Origin: Rhizomicrobium electricum | GTDB lineage: Bacteria > Pseudomonadota > Alphaproteobacteria > Micropepsales > Micropepsaceae | Reading direction: 5' to 3' | Assembly: GCF_011762045.1 (NCBI RefSeq) | Contig: NZ_JAASQS010000001.1 | Span: forward strand, 124,001 to 188,000 | DNA: 64,000 nt | Part shown: positions 56,485-64,000 of the stretch, in pieces | Layout: the number at the start of each line of letters is the position of its first letter | How positions within the stretch are numbered: the stretch's first letter is position 1 | Made by a program: the position numbers and the translations under genes | The notes under the pieces: model-generated | The model's database searches: none | Told to the model about the DNA's origin: nothing | The model's input: only the letters and a program-made list of their open reading frames with translations

Positions 56485-56808
56485 ATGTCTTCGCCGATCA
56501 AAGTTACCGATGCGTCGTTCCAGTCCGATGTGCTCAGCGCCGCCAAGCCGGTTCTGGTGGACTTCTGGGCGGAATGGTGCGGACCTTGCCGCATGATCGC
56601 GCCGGCCCTGGACGAGCTGTCGGCGGAACTCGGCGACAAAGTTACCTTCGCCAAGATCAACATCGACGAGAACCCCACCACGCCGCAGAAATACGGCGTG
56701 CGCGGCATTCCGACCATGATGATCTTCTCGCAGGGTCAAGTTGCCGCCACGAAAGTCGGCGCCCTGCCCAAGTCGAAGATCAAGGAATGGATCGAAAGCT
56801 CGATCTAG
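56485..56808 (+). CDS. trxA: Thioredoxin
   Basis: A 107-residue thioredoxin with the active site FWAEWCGPCRMIAPAL, the cis-proline in GIPTMMIF and a normal C-terminus. It reduces disulfides of enzymes such as ribonucleotide reductase and peroxiredoxins, and could serve the 1-Cys Bcp in this window. GGA eight bases upstream supports ATG 56485. It lies 30 bases after addA, a neighbourhood I recall as common in alphaproteobacteria. Confidence 0.97.
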   Translation: MSSPIKVTDASFQSDVLSAAKPVLVDFWAEWCGPCRMIAPALDELSAELGDKVTFAKINIDENPTTPQKYGVRGIPTMMIFSQGQVAATKVGALPKSKIKEWIESSI

Positions 56809-57371
56809 TCTCCGACCGACTGTGATGCGTTGGCGCGCGCGTCGACCGGTGTTTCCGGCTGGCGCGCGGCAGACGGGCTTGGCCCGAAGCGGTTCGTACC
56901 GGGCTCGCCCCGGCGCACATACAGCTCGATGAACGCCCACAGCGCGATCATGCCCAGCACCATCGTGACGATCAGCAGCCAGGCGGGAAGCGCCGGCGGT
57001 GCGCTGGTCGATCCGGTAATCATGCCGAGGCGGTAGAGCGCGAGATATTCGGCGACGTAGGGCGCGAGCCACATCAGGACCAGCCAGCCGGCGCCTTTGC
57101 CGCGATCGTGCAGGCGCTTGACGGTGATCGACAGCCCGACCCACAGCATCACCAAATCGAGCGCCGTCGCCGCGAACGCAAACAGCGGCGCGCTCGCGGC
57201 CGGCCAATACACGACGAACGAGGCGGCGCGGCCGAGCACGGTCGCGTTGTCCGCTTCCGGAAACACCACGCCCTCGGCCAGCGGCACGAACACCGAGATC
57301 AGCCCGTAGAGCCACATCCCGAGACGGCCGATGCGTCCGTGCGGACTGAACAAGAACCGGATCGCACCCAT
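56805..57371 (-). CDS. DUF805 family membrane protein (1)
   Basis: The 188-residue protein begins RFLFSPHGRIGRLGMWLYGL and has SITVKRLHDRGKGAGWLVLMW, both hallmarks of DUF805, with four membrane helices. The function of the family is unknown. AGGAGGCGGAGG precedes ATG 57371. Its 3' end overlaps the trxA stop by four bases, convergently. It is followed upstream on the same strand by a second DUF805 gene, from a likely tandem duplication. Confidence 0.86.
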   Translation of the reverse strand: MGAIRFLFSPHGRIGRLGMWLYGLISVFVPLAEGVVFPEADNATVLGRAASFVVYWPAASAPLFAFAATALDLVMLWVGLSITVKRLHDRGKGAGWLVLMWLAPYVAEYLALYRLGMITGSTSAPPALPAWLLIVTMVLGMIALWAFIELYVRRGEPGTNRFGPSPSAARQPETPVDARANASQSVGD

Positions 57372-57503
57372 ACCTCCGCCTCCTCGCGGCGCCGCGAGGA
57401 TCGCGCAAGAACAAGCCGCCAGCAATGCCGCCGGCGACTTGTCCGCAGCGAAATTCCGCGCACGGATCGCGCGAGCGATCCGCGTCTTGGTGGGCCGTTG
57501 CGC

Positions 57504-58109
57504 CTATTCGGGCTTCGGCACGCAGCCCTTTGCCGGCTTCTCCGGATCGCACCAGTTCGGCTCGAGCGGATCGGCGCCGTACTTGTTCGCGCCCTTGGTG
57601 CCCTTGAGGCAGAACAGGTCGATGAACACCCACAGCCCGATCAGGACCGACACCCAATGCGCAATCAAGCTCGGCAGGCTGCCGTGCTTCATCGCCGCCA
57701 TGCCGGCCATCATGCAGGGCGCCGCCGTGACGTAGCAGGCGTATCCCATCAGCACCAACGGCAGACCGAGATAAAGAACGAGCCACCACGCGCTGCGGCC
57801 GCGGTCGTGCAGGCGCTTGGAATAGACCGCCAGCTTCGACCACAGGTAGGCGACGTAGATCAGTCCGACGGCGATCATCGCCACCAGCGTAACTGTGCCC
57901 TTGCAGGCCGGCTTCGGGACCTTGCTCCAATCGACGACCGCTTGGCCGTGCTGCGCCTTGAGCGCGGCGATTGTCGCCGACCAATCCAGTCCAAGGCACG
58001 CGATCACGATCGCAACAATGGCCGCGATGATGGCGAAAAGCACCCAGAGCCAGATCTTGGCCCGGTTGATACGACCCGAAAACCCGAACAGGTAATGTCG
58101 TGCACTCAT
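57504..58109 (-). CDS. DUF805 family membrane protein (2)
   Basis: A 201-residue paralogue with YLFGFSGRINRAKIWLWVL and LAVYSKRLHDRGRSAWWLVLY, four to five membrane helices and a polar tail ending DPEKPAKGCVPKPE. GGGGGA lies before ATG 58109. The first half of a small upstream gene on the same strand is read in another frame into this gene (see findings). Role unknown. Confidence 0.85.
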   Translation of the reverse strand: MSARHYLFGFSGRINRAKIWLWVLFAIIAAIVAIVIACLGLDWSATIAALKAQHGQAVVDWSKVPKPACKGTVTLVAMIAVGLIYVAYLWSKLAVYSKRLHDRGRSAWWLVLYLGLPLVLMGYACYVTAAPCMMAGMAAMKHGSLPSLIAHWVSVLIGLWVFIDLFCLKGTKGANKYGADPLEPNWCDPEKPAKGCVPKPE

Positions 58110-58353
58110 GAAGTCCCCCATTGCCCACTTTGTAAGCGGTAGCATCATCCCGCTGCACGGCGACGGGAACGTGACCCCGCGACACATCCGCCAACACGTG
58201 ACGGGCGTAAGCGATCGCAAATTTCAACCGGCGGGCATGCTCCCGGCAGTCGCGCAGGAGCGCCCGGACCTCGGCGGTGTAGCGGCCGGATTTCACGGCA
58301 TTGCGGTTGCCCGGCTGACCGCCGCGCTTACGGCTGGTCTTCGGTCTCGGCAT
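58107..58353 (-). CDS. Small basic protein with RGGQPGNRNAVK motif; 3' end uncertain
   Basis: From ATG 58353, with GGAG before it, the frame reads MPRPKTSRKRGGQPGNRNAV then a GRYTAEVRALLRDCREHARR helix, a pattern I know from small hypothetical proteins and the N-termini of phage terminase-like proteins (GxPxGNxNAxKHGRYT). The convincing part is about 82 residues. There is no stop there: the frame stays open far into the DUF805 genes and beyond. The end given is where sense seems to stop, not a stop codon. Its start overlaps the upstream small gene by 26 bases. Confidence 0.5.
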
Positions 58354-58675
58354 CCGTCTCCGCCGTCTGGTCATTGAGAGCCGGTCTCACCGGTACATTC
58401 GTTTTCACGTTTCCGCGCGAGGGGGGACCCTGGTGGATGTAGGTGAACGTAAAGCCATCGCGCTGGCCGGACAGGTGGTTAAGCGCATTCGCCGCCGCGA
58501 CCTGAAGCGCCATCAGGCGGGCCGCCGACATCCAGCGGTCGACGTAATAGCCGTCGATTTCGGTCCTTTTCTCGATGTGCCGCTGTATTCGCACGAAAGC
58601 GGCGTGGGCCGCTTCCATTTCCTCGACGAGCATCTCAGTAGCGCGAGCGACGGGATTGGGTGAGGTTTCGATCAT
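58328..58675 (-). CDS. Small helical protein of unknown function
   Basis: The 115-residue product is acidic and helical (ARATEMLVEEMEAAHAAFVR, IEKRTEIDGYYVDRWMSAA), followed by a short strand region GFTFTYIHQG, NVKTNVPVRP and an acidic tail. I do not recognise a family. AAGGAGACAC precedes ATG 58675. The bases encoding NVKTNVP recur 40 kb away (18603-18625). It overlaps the next small gene, as if they form a two-gene unit. Confidence 0.65.
   Translation of the reverse strand: MIETSPNPVARATEMLVEEMEAAHAAFVRIQRHIEKRTEIDGYYVDRWMSAARLMALQVAAANALNHLSGQRDGFTFTYIHQGPPSRGNVKTNVPVRPALNDQTAETDAETEDQP
58390..58412. repeat. Dispersed 23-base repeat, copy 2
   Basis: Identical over 23 bases to 18603-18625. 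Here it lies within the small helical protein gene (minus strand), coding for NVKTNVP. Confidence 0.8.
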
Positions 58676-58929
58676 GTGTCTCCTTGGGAATAGCCTTCCC
58701 TGGGGAGATGGGTAGTCACATGACCGGTTTCAAGGTTAATAGTCCTATTTTTCGCAAATTTCGCGAGCATTACCAATTTCCAAATGTTTGGTTGCAGAGT
58801 GCCGTACCGGACTGACGGCGATGTGTGCCCTCGTCTCATGCCGCGCCCCCGGAAATGCGATGGCCGCAAACTAGTGAAGAAGCGGCGGAAAGCTCCCATA
58901 TTCCCGGAAGTTTTCTCAGGGAGATTTCC

Positions 58930-59496
58930 ATGATCCGCGTTGTCGCCGCTGCTGCCACCCTCGCCCTCCTCACCGGAGCCGCCCTCGCCGGCACCGACAT
59001 GAATTTTCCGACCTTCACCGGCATCAACGTGCATGGCGGCGGCAGCGTCGTGCTGCGCCACGGCCCGGTACAACGCGTCACCGTCATCAAGGGCGACATG
59101 TCCAAGATCGATCTGCACATGTCCGGCAACACGCTCGACATCAGTCCGTGCAAGAAATGGCTTTCGTGCTGGGGCTCGAATCCGCTCGAAGTGGAAATCG
59201 TGTCGCCCAAGATCGAGAACTTCGAAATCCATGGCGGCGGCGAACTGAAAGCCGTCGGCGACTTTCCCAAGCAGCCGACATTGCGCGCCGATGTCCACGG
59301 CGGCGGCGATCTCGATTGCCGCGCCATCCCGGCCGATTCCGTGACCGCCAACGTTCACGGCGGCGGCGACGCTTACGTGAATGCGATCTCGAGCATCAAT
59401 GCCGAGGTCCACGGCGGCGGCGACCTGACCTACACCGGCAACCCGCCCCACATTTCCTCCCAGACCCACGGCGGCGGTTCCATCCATAAGCAGTAA
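58930..59496 (+). CDS. Exported GIN-like (DUF2807) protein with HGGG repeats (1)
   Basis: The 188-residue protein has a signal peptide (cut after ALA, residue 20), then FPTFTGINVHGGGSVVLRHG and PLEVEIVSPKIENFEIHGGG, which match the head-domain (GIN, DUF2807) beta-helix family. HGGG occurs six times, with His at 35, 101, 123, 143, 161 and 180. Family members usually carry SGSGD at these turns. Two cysteines (SPCKKWLSC) could form a disulfide. GGGAG lies before ATG 58930. The gene is followed by a close paralogue; function unknown, periplasmic or surface location likely. Confidence 0.82.
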   Translation: MIRVVAAAATLALLTGAALAGTDMNFPTFTGINVHGGGSVVLRHGPVQRVTVIKGDMSKIDLHMSGNTLDISPCKKWLSCWGSNPLEVEIVSPKIENFEIHGGGELKAVGDFPKQPTLRADVHGGGDLDCRAIPADSVTANVHGGGDAYVNAISSINAEVHGGGDLTYTGNPPHISSQTHGGGSIHKQ

Positions 59497-59590
59497 GCGG
59501 AGCGCGCAAGCGCCCGTGCGATCGTTATCAATACAAACTGATCCGGGAGCGGTGGTAAGCTCCCGGCCGCTTTTTTCGAAGGAGACGTCC

Positions 59591-60151
59591 ATGATCCGCC
59601 TTGTTGCCGCCACTGCCGCCGCCCTGCTGCTGTCCGGCGCGGCGCTCGCCGGAACCGACATGAATTTTCCGGTCTTCACCGGCGTCAGCGCCCACGGCGG
59701 CGCCAAGGTCGTGTTGCATCACGGCACGGTGCAGCGCGTGACCATCGTCAAAGGCGACGTTTCCAAAGCCTATCTGCACATGACCGGCAACACGCTCGAC
59801 ATCAGCCCGTGCAAGGACTGGTGCTGGAAAAGCCAGACGCTCGAAGTCGAAATCGTGTCGCCCAAGATCGACAACATGGATGCGCACGGCGGCGGTTCGA
59901 TCAAGGCCGTCGGCGACTTCCCCAAAGTGCCCTCGCTGAATGTGGAAGCCCACGGCGGCGGCGCCATCGACGCCCGCGCCGTCCCGGCCGATACGGTGAA
60001 CGCCAGCGCCCACGGCGGCGGCGCCATCAAGGTCAAGGCGCTTCAAACCATCAACGCCGAAGCGCACGGCGGCGGCGCCATTTCCTACGCCGGCAATCCG
60101 CCCCACGTCACGTCCCAGGTGCACGGCGGCGGCGCGATCAGCCGCGAATAA
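59591..60151 (+). CDS. Exported GIN-like (DUF2807) protein with HGGG repeats (2)
   Basis: A 186-residue paralogue of the preceding gene, from a tandem duplication (MIRLVAATAAALLLSGAALA signal, then GTDMNFPVFTG). Histidines of the HGG(G/A) turns are at 35, 99, 121, 141, 159 and 178, with the same spacing of 22, 20, 18 and 19 in the last five as in copy 1. The rung residues differ (mostly HGGGAI versus HGGGD in copy 1) while the His-Gly core is kept. GGAG precedes ATG 59591. Confidence 0.82.
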   Translation: MIRLVAATAAALLLSGAALAGTDMNFPVFTGVSAHGGAKVVLHHGTVQRVTIVKGDVSKAYLHMTGNTLDISPCKDWCWKSQTLEVEIVSPKIDNMDAHGGGSIKAVGDFPKVPSLNVEAHGGGAIDARAVPADTVNASAHGGGAIKVKALQTINAEAHGGGAISYAGNPPHVTSQVHGGGAISRE

Positions 60152-60217
60152 AGCCGACTGGCGCAAGCCCGATGCAGCGTGCAAACTCCCCCGCGCAATT
60201 TCGCAGCGGGGGCTGGG

Positions 60218-61036
60218 ATGAAATTCGTTCGCACACTGATTTTGATTCTCATCGGCGCGGTGACGTTCGGCCTGACGATGACGTTCGCCGGCACGATCTC
60301 CGGCCCATCGACGATCGCCATTCGTGTCGGCCTCATCATCGCGCTGGGATCGTTGTGGCTGACGGCCCGAGGCTCCGCCGCCGCCTACCGGCCGATCTTC
60401 TTCGCCTACTTCGCCATCGCCGCCGGATTGACCGTCGCGTGGTACGGCGAGGAGCCGATCACCAAGTGGCTTGCGCTCGGCTTCACGCCCTTTTCCAATG
60501 CGGCGGCGAAATGCGTGCAGGCCGCGCTGATCACGGCGACCGTCCTCATCCTGACGCTGGCGAGCGGTCAGCGCCTCGATACGCTGTATCTGAGCAAAGG
60601 CCGGCTGCTACTCGGCCTCGGACTGGGCGTGTTGGGATTCCTCGTCTTCATCGGCCTCACCTTTCTGCCGGGCGGACCGTTCTTCAAGGCGGCGAGCTTC
60701 GCCGGGCTGAAGGTGCTGGCGCCGGCCGCGATCCTGTTCGCCCTGTCGAACGCCTTCATGGAAGAGCTGTTGTTCCGCGGCCTTCTGCTCAAACGCGCCG
60801 AAGCACTGACCGGGCCATGGACGGCGCTTTTCGCCACCACGCTGGTGTTCGCGCTGGCGCATATGCAGGTCACCTACACCGCGCAGGTGTTCGGCTTCAT
60901 GGCCTTCGTGTTCGCGCTCGGCCTGATGTGGGGCCTCTTGATGCAGAAATCGAAAAGCCTCTGGGGCTCGGTCCTGTTCCATGCCGGCGCCGACGTGGCG
61001 GTGATCCTGCCGATCTATCAAGCGATGCTGCACTGA
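60218..61036 (+). CDS. CPBP family intramembrane glutamic protease
   Basis: The 272-residue protein has eight or so membrane helices. The catalytic motif EELLFRGLLLKRAE, the second motif with His in FALAHMQVTYTAQ and a third with His in VLFHAGADVAVI identify the CPBP (Rce1-like, type II CAAX) group. Substrates of bacterial members are mostly unknown. GGGGGCTGGG precedes ATG 60218. It lies 66 bases after the second HGGG gene and may share its transcript. Confidence 0.88.
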   Translation: MKFVRTLILILIGAVTFGLTMTFAGTISGPSTIAIRVGLIIALGSLWLTARGSAAAYRPIFFAYFAIAAGLTVAWYGEEPITKWLALGFTPFSNAAAKCVQAALITATVLILTLASGQRLDTLYLSKGRLLLGLGLGVLGFLVFIGLTFLPGGPFFKAASFAGLKVLAPAAILFALSNAFMEELLFRGLLLKRAEALTGPWTALFATTLVFALAHMQVTYTAQVFGFMAFVFALGLMWGLLMQKSKSLWGSVLFHAGADVAVILPIYQAMLH

Positions 61037-61054
61037 TCCCGCTAAAGCAACTTT

Positions 61055-61107
61055 GGACTTTAAATTCGCGCGGTGCCTGCCATCGGCATGAGGCGAATTT
61101 AAAGTCC
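61055..61107. repeat. Long inverted repeat between CPBP gene and folC
   Basis: GGACTTTAAATTCGC (61055-61069) and GCGAATTTAAAGTCC (61093-61107) are perfect 15-base arms around a 23-base centre. Flanking GCTAAAGC and GCTTAGC extend the pairing imperfectly. It lies between convergent genes and could terminate both, but lacks a T-run. It ends two bases before the folC stop codon. Confidence 0.8.
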
Positions 61108-61109
61108 GC

Positions 61110-62405
61110 TTAGCCGTTCTCGGCGAGGATCGTTCCGGCGAGATAGAGCGAGCCGCAGATCAGGATGCGGGGCGTGTCTTCGTCCATGCGGGCCATGGCT
61201 GAGACCTGCAGCATGGCGTCTTCGACATCCTCGGCCGGCGAGGCTTCGAGGCCGGCGGCGCGGACGCGGTCGTAAAGCGCACCGGCGCCGAGGCTGTTCT
61301 CGTTGCCCGGAATGGTGATCGTCACGACGTGGCGCGCCAGTCCCCGGAAGGCGGAGAAGAAACCGACGGAATCCTTGTTCGCCAGCATACCGGCGATGAG
61401 ATAGAGCGGTTTCTCGGCCCGCTCCTCGAGATCGGCCATGGCGCGCGCGACGGCGCTGGCACCATGCGGATTGTGTCCGCCGTCGAGCCAGACTTCGGCG
61501 CCCTTGGGCGCGATGTCGATCAACGGACCATGGGTCAGACGCTGCATGCGCGCCGGCCATTCGACCGTGCGCAGGCCTTTTTCGATGGCGGCGTCCTTGA
61601 CCCAATCGGTGACGCGCAAGGCGGCGATCGCCGTGGCGGCGTTCTCGATCTGATGACGACCGACCAGGCGCGGCAGCGGCAGATCGAGCAGGCCGTCCAT
61701 GTCCTGATAGACCATGCGGCCGTGTTCCTGATGGGCGAAGAAATCCTGCCCGAACGCGGTGACGGGCGCGCCCAGCACATCGGCGCGGCGCAGGATCACG
61801 TCGCGCGGCACATCCTCCTGCGCGCCGATGATCACGGGACTGCCGCGCTTGATGATGCCGGCCTTCTCGGCCGCGATGTCGGCGATTTCCGTGCCGAGGA
61901 ATTCGGCGTGATCGAGCCCGACCGGCGTGATGATCGTGGCGCGCGGATGCTCCAGCACGTTGGTGGCATCGTAGCGGCCGCCAAGCCCCACTTCCATCAC
62001 CAGCGCGTCGGCCTTATGGCGCGCGAACGCCAGGATCGCCGCCGCCGTGGTGATCTCGAAGAAGGTAATCGGCGCGCCGCCGTTGACGCGCTCGCATTCT
62101 TCCAGCAGCGCCGCCAGTTCGCTTTCGGTGATGAGATCGCCGGCGAGACGGATGCGCTCGTGGAAGAACACGAGGTGCGGCGACGAATAAACGTGGACCT
62201 TGAGACCTTGCGCTTCCAGCATGGCGCGGCAGAAGGCGCAGGTCGAGCCTTTGCCGTTGGTGCCGGCGACATGGATCACCGGCGGCAACCGCTTTTCCGG
62301 ATGGCCCAACTGCGCCAACAGCCGCTGCACGCGGTCGAGCACGAGGTCGATCTTCTTGGGATGCAGCTTCAGCAGACGCTCAAGAACGATGTCGCTGCCG
62401 CCCAT
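61110..62405 (-). CDS. folC: Bifunctional dihydrofolate/folylpolyglutamate synthase
   Basis: The 431-residue Mur-ligase-type enzyme has the P-loop VIHVAGTNGKGSTCAF near residue 46, the folate loop SSPHLVFFHERIRL, VGLGGRYDATNV and the C-terminal domain with WLDGGHNPHGA. It adds glutamate to dihydropteroate or folates. Its ATG (62405-62403) shares one base with the accD stop (TGATG). An open frame extending upstream through accD is not real. Confidence 0.95.
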   Translation of the reverse strand: MGGSDIVLERLLKLHPKKIDLVLDRVQRLLAQLGHPEKRLPPVIHVAGTNGKGSTCAFCRAMLEAQGLKVHVYSSPHLVFFHERIRLAGDLITESELAALLEECERVNGGAPITFFEITTAAAILAFARHKADALVMEVGLGGRYDATNVLEHPRATIITPVGLDHAEFLGTEIADIAAEKAGIIKRGSPVIIGAQEDVPRDVILRRADVLGAPVTAFGQDFFAHQEHGRMVYQDMDGLLDLPLPRLVGRHQIENAATAIAALRVTDWVKDAAIEKGLRTVEWPARMQRLTHGPLIDIAPKGAEVWLDGGHNPHGASAVARAMADLEERAEKPLYLIAGMLANKDSVGFFSAFRGLARHVVTITIPGNENSLGAGALYDRVRAAGLEASPAEDVEDAMLQVSAMARMDEDTPRILICGSLYLAGTILAENG

Positions 62406-63334
62406 CACGCTCCGCCCGGAACTCGCGCCACCGTGCCCGCGATCACGCGCGGCGGCAACGGCAATACGGCATGCGGCTTCGACCGCTTCATCAAGAGGTG
62501 CAGCACCTTCGACAGCGTGGCGCGCATTTCCTTGCGATTGACCACCATGTCGATCATGCCGTGCTGCAGCAGATACTCGGCGCGCTGATAGCCTTCGGGA
62601 AGCTGCTCGCGCACGGCGTTGGCGGTGACGCGCTGACCGGCAAAACCGATCAACGCATTGGGCTCGGCGATATGAATGTCGCCCAGCATGGCATAGGACG
62701 CCGAAACGCCGCCGGTGGTGGGATCGGTGAGCACGACCACATACGGCAAGCCGGCATCGCGCAGCATGTCGACCGCGATGGTCACGCGCGGCATCTGCAT
62801 CAGCGACAGGACGCCTTCCTGCATGCGGGCGCCGCCGGAGGCGACGAACAGGATGAACGGACGGCTTTCGTCGACCGCCGACTGCATGGCGTTGACGAGC
62901 GCCTCGCCGACGCCCATGCCGAGCGAGCCGCCCATGAAGTCGAACGGCTGCACCGCCACCATGACCGGCAGCCCGTCGAGAGTGCCGCGCGCCGCCGACA
63001 AGGCATCGATGCGGCCGGTCTTCTGACGGGCTTCGCGCAGACGGTCGGTGTAACGCTTCTCGTCGCGGAAGCGTAAGGGATCTGGCGCCACTTCCGGCGG
63101 GATCAATTCTTCGAACGTGTTGTTGTCGAAAACTTGCGCGAAACGCTCGGGCGCGCCGATGCGCATATGGTGGCCGCATTGCGGACAGACATACAGCGCC
63201 GCGACCAGATCGCGATGGAAGATCATCTCGCCGCAGGCGGGGCACTTGCGCCACAGATTGTCGGGGGTAGCGGATTTGACCGCGCCGATCAGGCTTTTGA
63301 TCCGAGGACGGACGAAATTGGTGAGCCAGCTCAT
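62405..63334 (-). CDS. accD: Acetyl-CoA carboxylase carboxyltransferase subunit beta
   Basis: The 309-residue subunit has the N-terminal zinc ribbon (CPACGEM and CPQCGHH) and the carboxyltransferase core (FVASGGARMQEG, LTDPTTGGVSASYAMLGD, IGFAGQRV). With AccA it moves the carboxyl group from biotin to acetyl-CoA at the start of fatty-acid synthesis. It lies 48 bases after trpA and overlaps folC by one base; trpA-accD-folC is a conserved order in many proteobacteria. Confidence 0.97.
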   Translation of the reverse strand: MSWLTNFVRPRIKSLIGAVKSATPDNLWRKCPACGEMIFHRDLVAALYVCPQCGHHMRIGAPERFAQVFDNNTFEELIPPEVAPDPLRFRDEKRYTDRLREARQKTGRIDALSAARGTLDGLPVMVAVQPFDFMGGSLGMGVGEALVNAMQSAVDESRPFILFVASGGARMQEGVLSLMQMPRVTIAVDMLRDAGLPYVVVLTDPTTGGVSASYAMLGDIHIAEPNALIGFAGQRVTANAVREQLPEGYQRAEYLLQHGMIDMVVNRKEMRATLSKVLHLLMKRSKPHAVLPLPPRVIAGTVARVPGGA

Positions 63335-63382
63335 AGGTCTATCCTAACGCAATCCGGGTCGTTTCAACCACTCTTACTTTCG

Positions 63383-64000
63383 TCAGATGCGCGCCCCGTG
63401 CACCGCCTCCGCGAGTTCCGTGCAGTAGGCCAGCACGTCCTCGAGTTTCGCACCGGAGGCCATGCGATCGACGATGGCGGAACCCACCACCGCCGCATCG
63501 GCGAACTTCGCCACGGCCGCAGCCCGTTCCGGAGTCTTGATTCCGAAACCGACGGCGCAAGGAAGCCCGGTTGCGGCTTGCAGTCTAGCCACCGCGGCGT
63601 GAACTTCGTCGTCCGCGAAGCTTTTTGTTCCGGTCACGCCGGTGATCGAAACATAGTAGAGGAAGCCACCGGCCCCATTCAGAATGGTTTTCAGGCGTTC
63701 GTCGTTGGTGGTCGGTGTGGCCAATCGGACAATGTCAAGCCCGTGGGAAGCGGCCGGCAGGCGCAAAACATCGTCCTCTTCCGGCGGCAGATCGACCGTG
63801 ATGAGCCCGTCGACGCCCGCCTCGACCGCATCCTTAACGAACAGCGCCGTGCCGTATTTGTGAATCGGGTTGTAGTAGCCCATCAGCACGATCGGCGTTT
63901 TGGCGTCGGTCTTGCGGAACCGGCGCACCAGCTCGAGCACCTTGGTCAGCCTCATGCCCGCCTTCAACGCGCGCTGCGAAGCGGCCTGGATCGACGGACC
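63383..64000 (-). CDS. trpA: Tryptophan synthase alpha chain (partial)
   Basis: The window cuts off the N-terminus. The 205 residues seen begin GPSIQAASQRALKAGM, which follows the catalytic loop in other TrpA proteins, and continue with PIVLMGYYNPI, GLITVDLPPEE, YYVSITGVTG and VGFGIKTPE, all part of the TIM barrel. It splits indole-3-glycerol phosphate and passes indole to TrpB, expected just outside the window. Confidence 0.95.
   Translation of the reverse strand, partial: GPSIQAASQRALKAGMRLTKVLELVRRFRKTDAKTPIVLMGYYNPIHKYGTALFVKDAVEAGVDGLITVDLPPEEDDVLRLPAASHGLDIVRLATPTTNDERLKTILNGAGGFLYYVSITGVTGTKSFADDEVHAAVARLQAATGLPCAVGFGIKTPERAAAVAKFADAAVVGSAIVDRMASGAKLEDVLAYCTELAEAVHGARI

Overview
The window is a chromosomal segment of about 62-65% G+C (estimated by eye) from an alphaproteobacterium. 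The signs are a single iscR-iscS-sufBCDS-sufU-sufT-sufA operon, an RNase E with a large acidic insert and a C-terminal GWW motif, the block kinase-tsaE-amgK-murU-addB-addA-trxA, and trpA-accD-folC in a row. A pyruvate formate-lyase pair, a secreted GH12-type glucanase, a LacI regulator and a TonB receptor suggest a facultatively fermentative, polysaccharide-using member. A Rhizomicrobium/Micropepsaceae-like organism would fit, but that is inference and no marker gene here proves it. I saw no rRNA, tRNA, CRISPR array, transposase or integrase.

Layout. 1-7.7 kb: the end of a probable transporter, then the Fe-S assembly operon on the minus strand, led by an IscR-type regulator with a good sigma70-like promoter. 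7.8-11.1 kb: a hydrolase, tyrS, a small membrane protein and an exported orphan. 11.1-18.4 kb: an AsmA-like envelope protein, a peroxiredoxin, an M23 peptidase overlapping a bactofilin gene, and prfB with an intact programmed +1 frameshift site. 18.4-27.3 kb: an accessory-looking strip (antitoxin remnant, 41-bp tandem repeat, glycine-zipper lipoprotein), then mrcA, amiC and a TonB-dependent receptor, all on minus. 27.3-31.1 kb: rne behind a long leader. 31.1-35.4 kb: OmpW-like porin, LacI regulator, small membrane and putative DNA-binding proteins, and an esterase. 35.4-38.4 kb: pflB-pflA. 38.9-43.0 kb: methyltransferase, ahcY, FMN reductase and the GH12-like enzyme. 43.3-56.8 kb: a DivL-like PAS kinase, a PilZ protein, a ferredoxin reductase, then the tightly packed tsaE-amgK-murU-addB-addA-trxA run. 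56.8-61.0 kb: two DUF805 membrane proteins, two overlapping small genes, tandem HGGG-repeat (GIN-like) exported proteins and a CPBP protease. 61.1-64.0 kb: folC, accD and partial trpA on minus.

How the genes fit together. The suf operon makes Fe-S clusters using two cysteine desulfurases, one scaffold (SufU) and the SufBCD complex. The pfl pair depends on an Fe-S radical-SAM activase. Several envelope genes (amiC, mrcA, M23-bactofilin, amgK-murU, AsmA-like) cover peptidoglycan synthesis, splitting, recycling and outer-membrane upkeep. AddAB repairs double-strand breaks. The most unusual items are the paired proteins whose predicted beta-helix carries a histidine at every rung (HGGG), the 41-bp repeat that re-copies the 3' end of a lipoprotein gene, the putative leaderless gene behind a GGTACC-repeat operator, and a conserved-looking small gene whose frame has no nearby stop and runs into the next gene.
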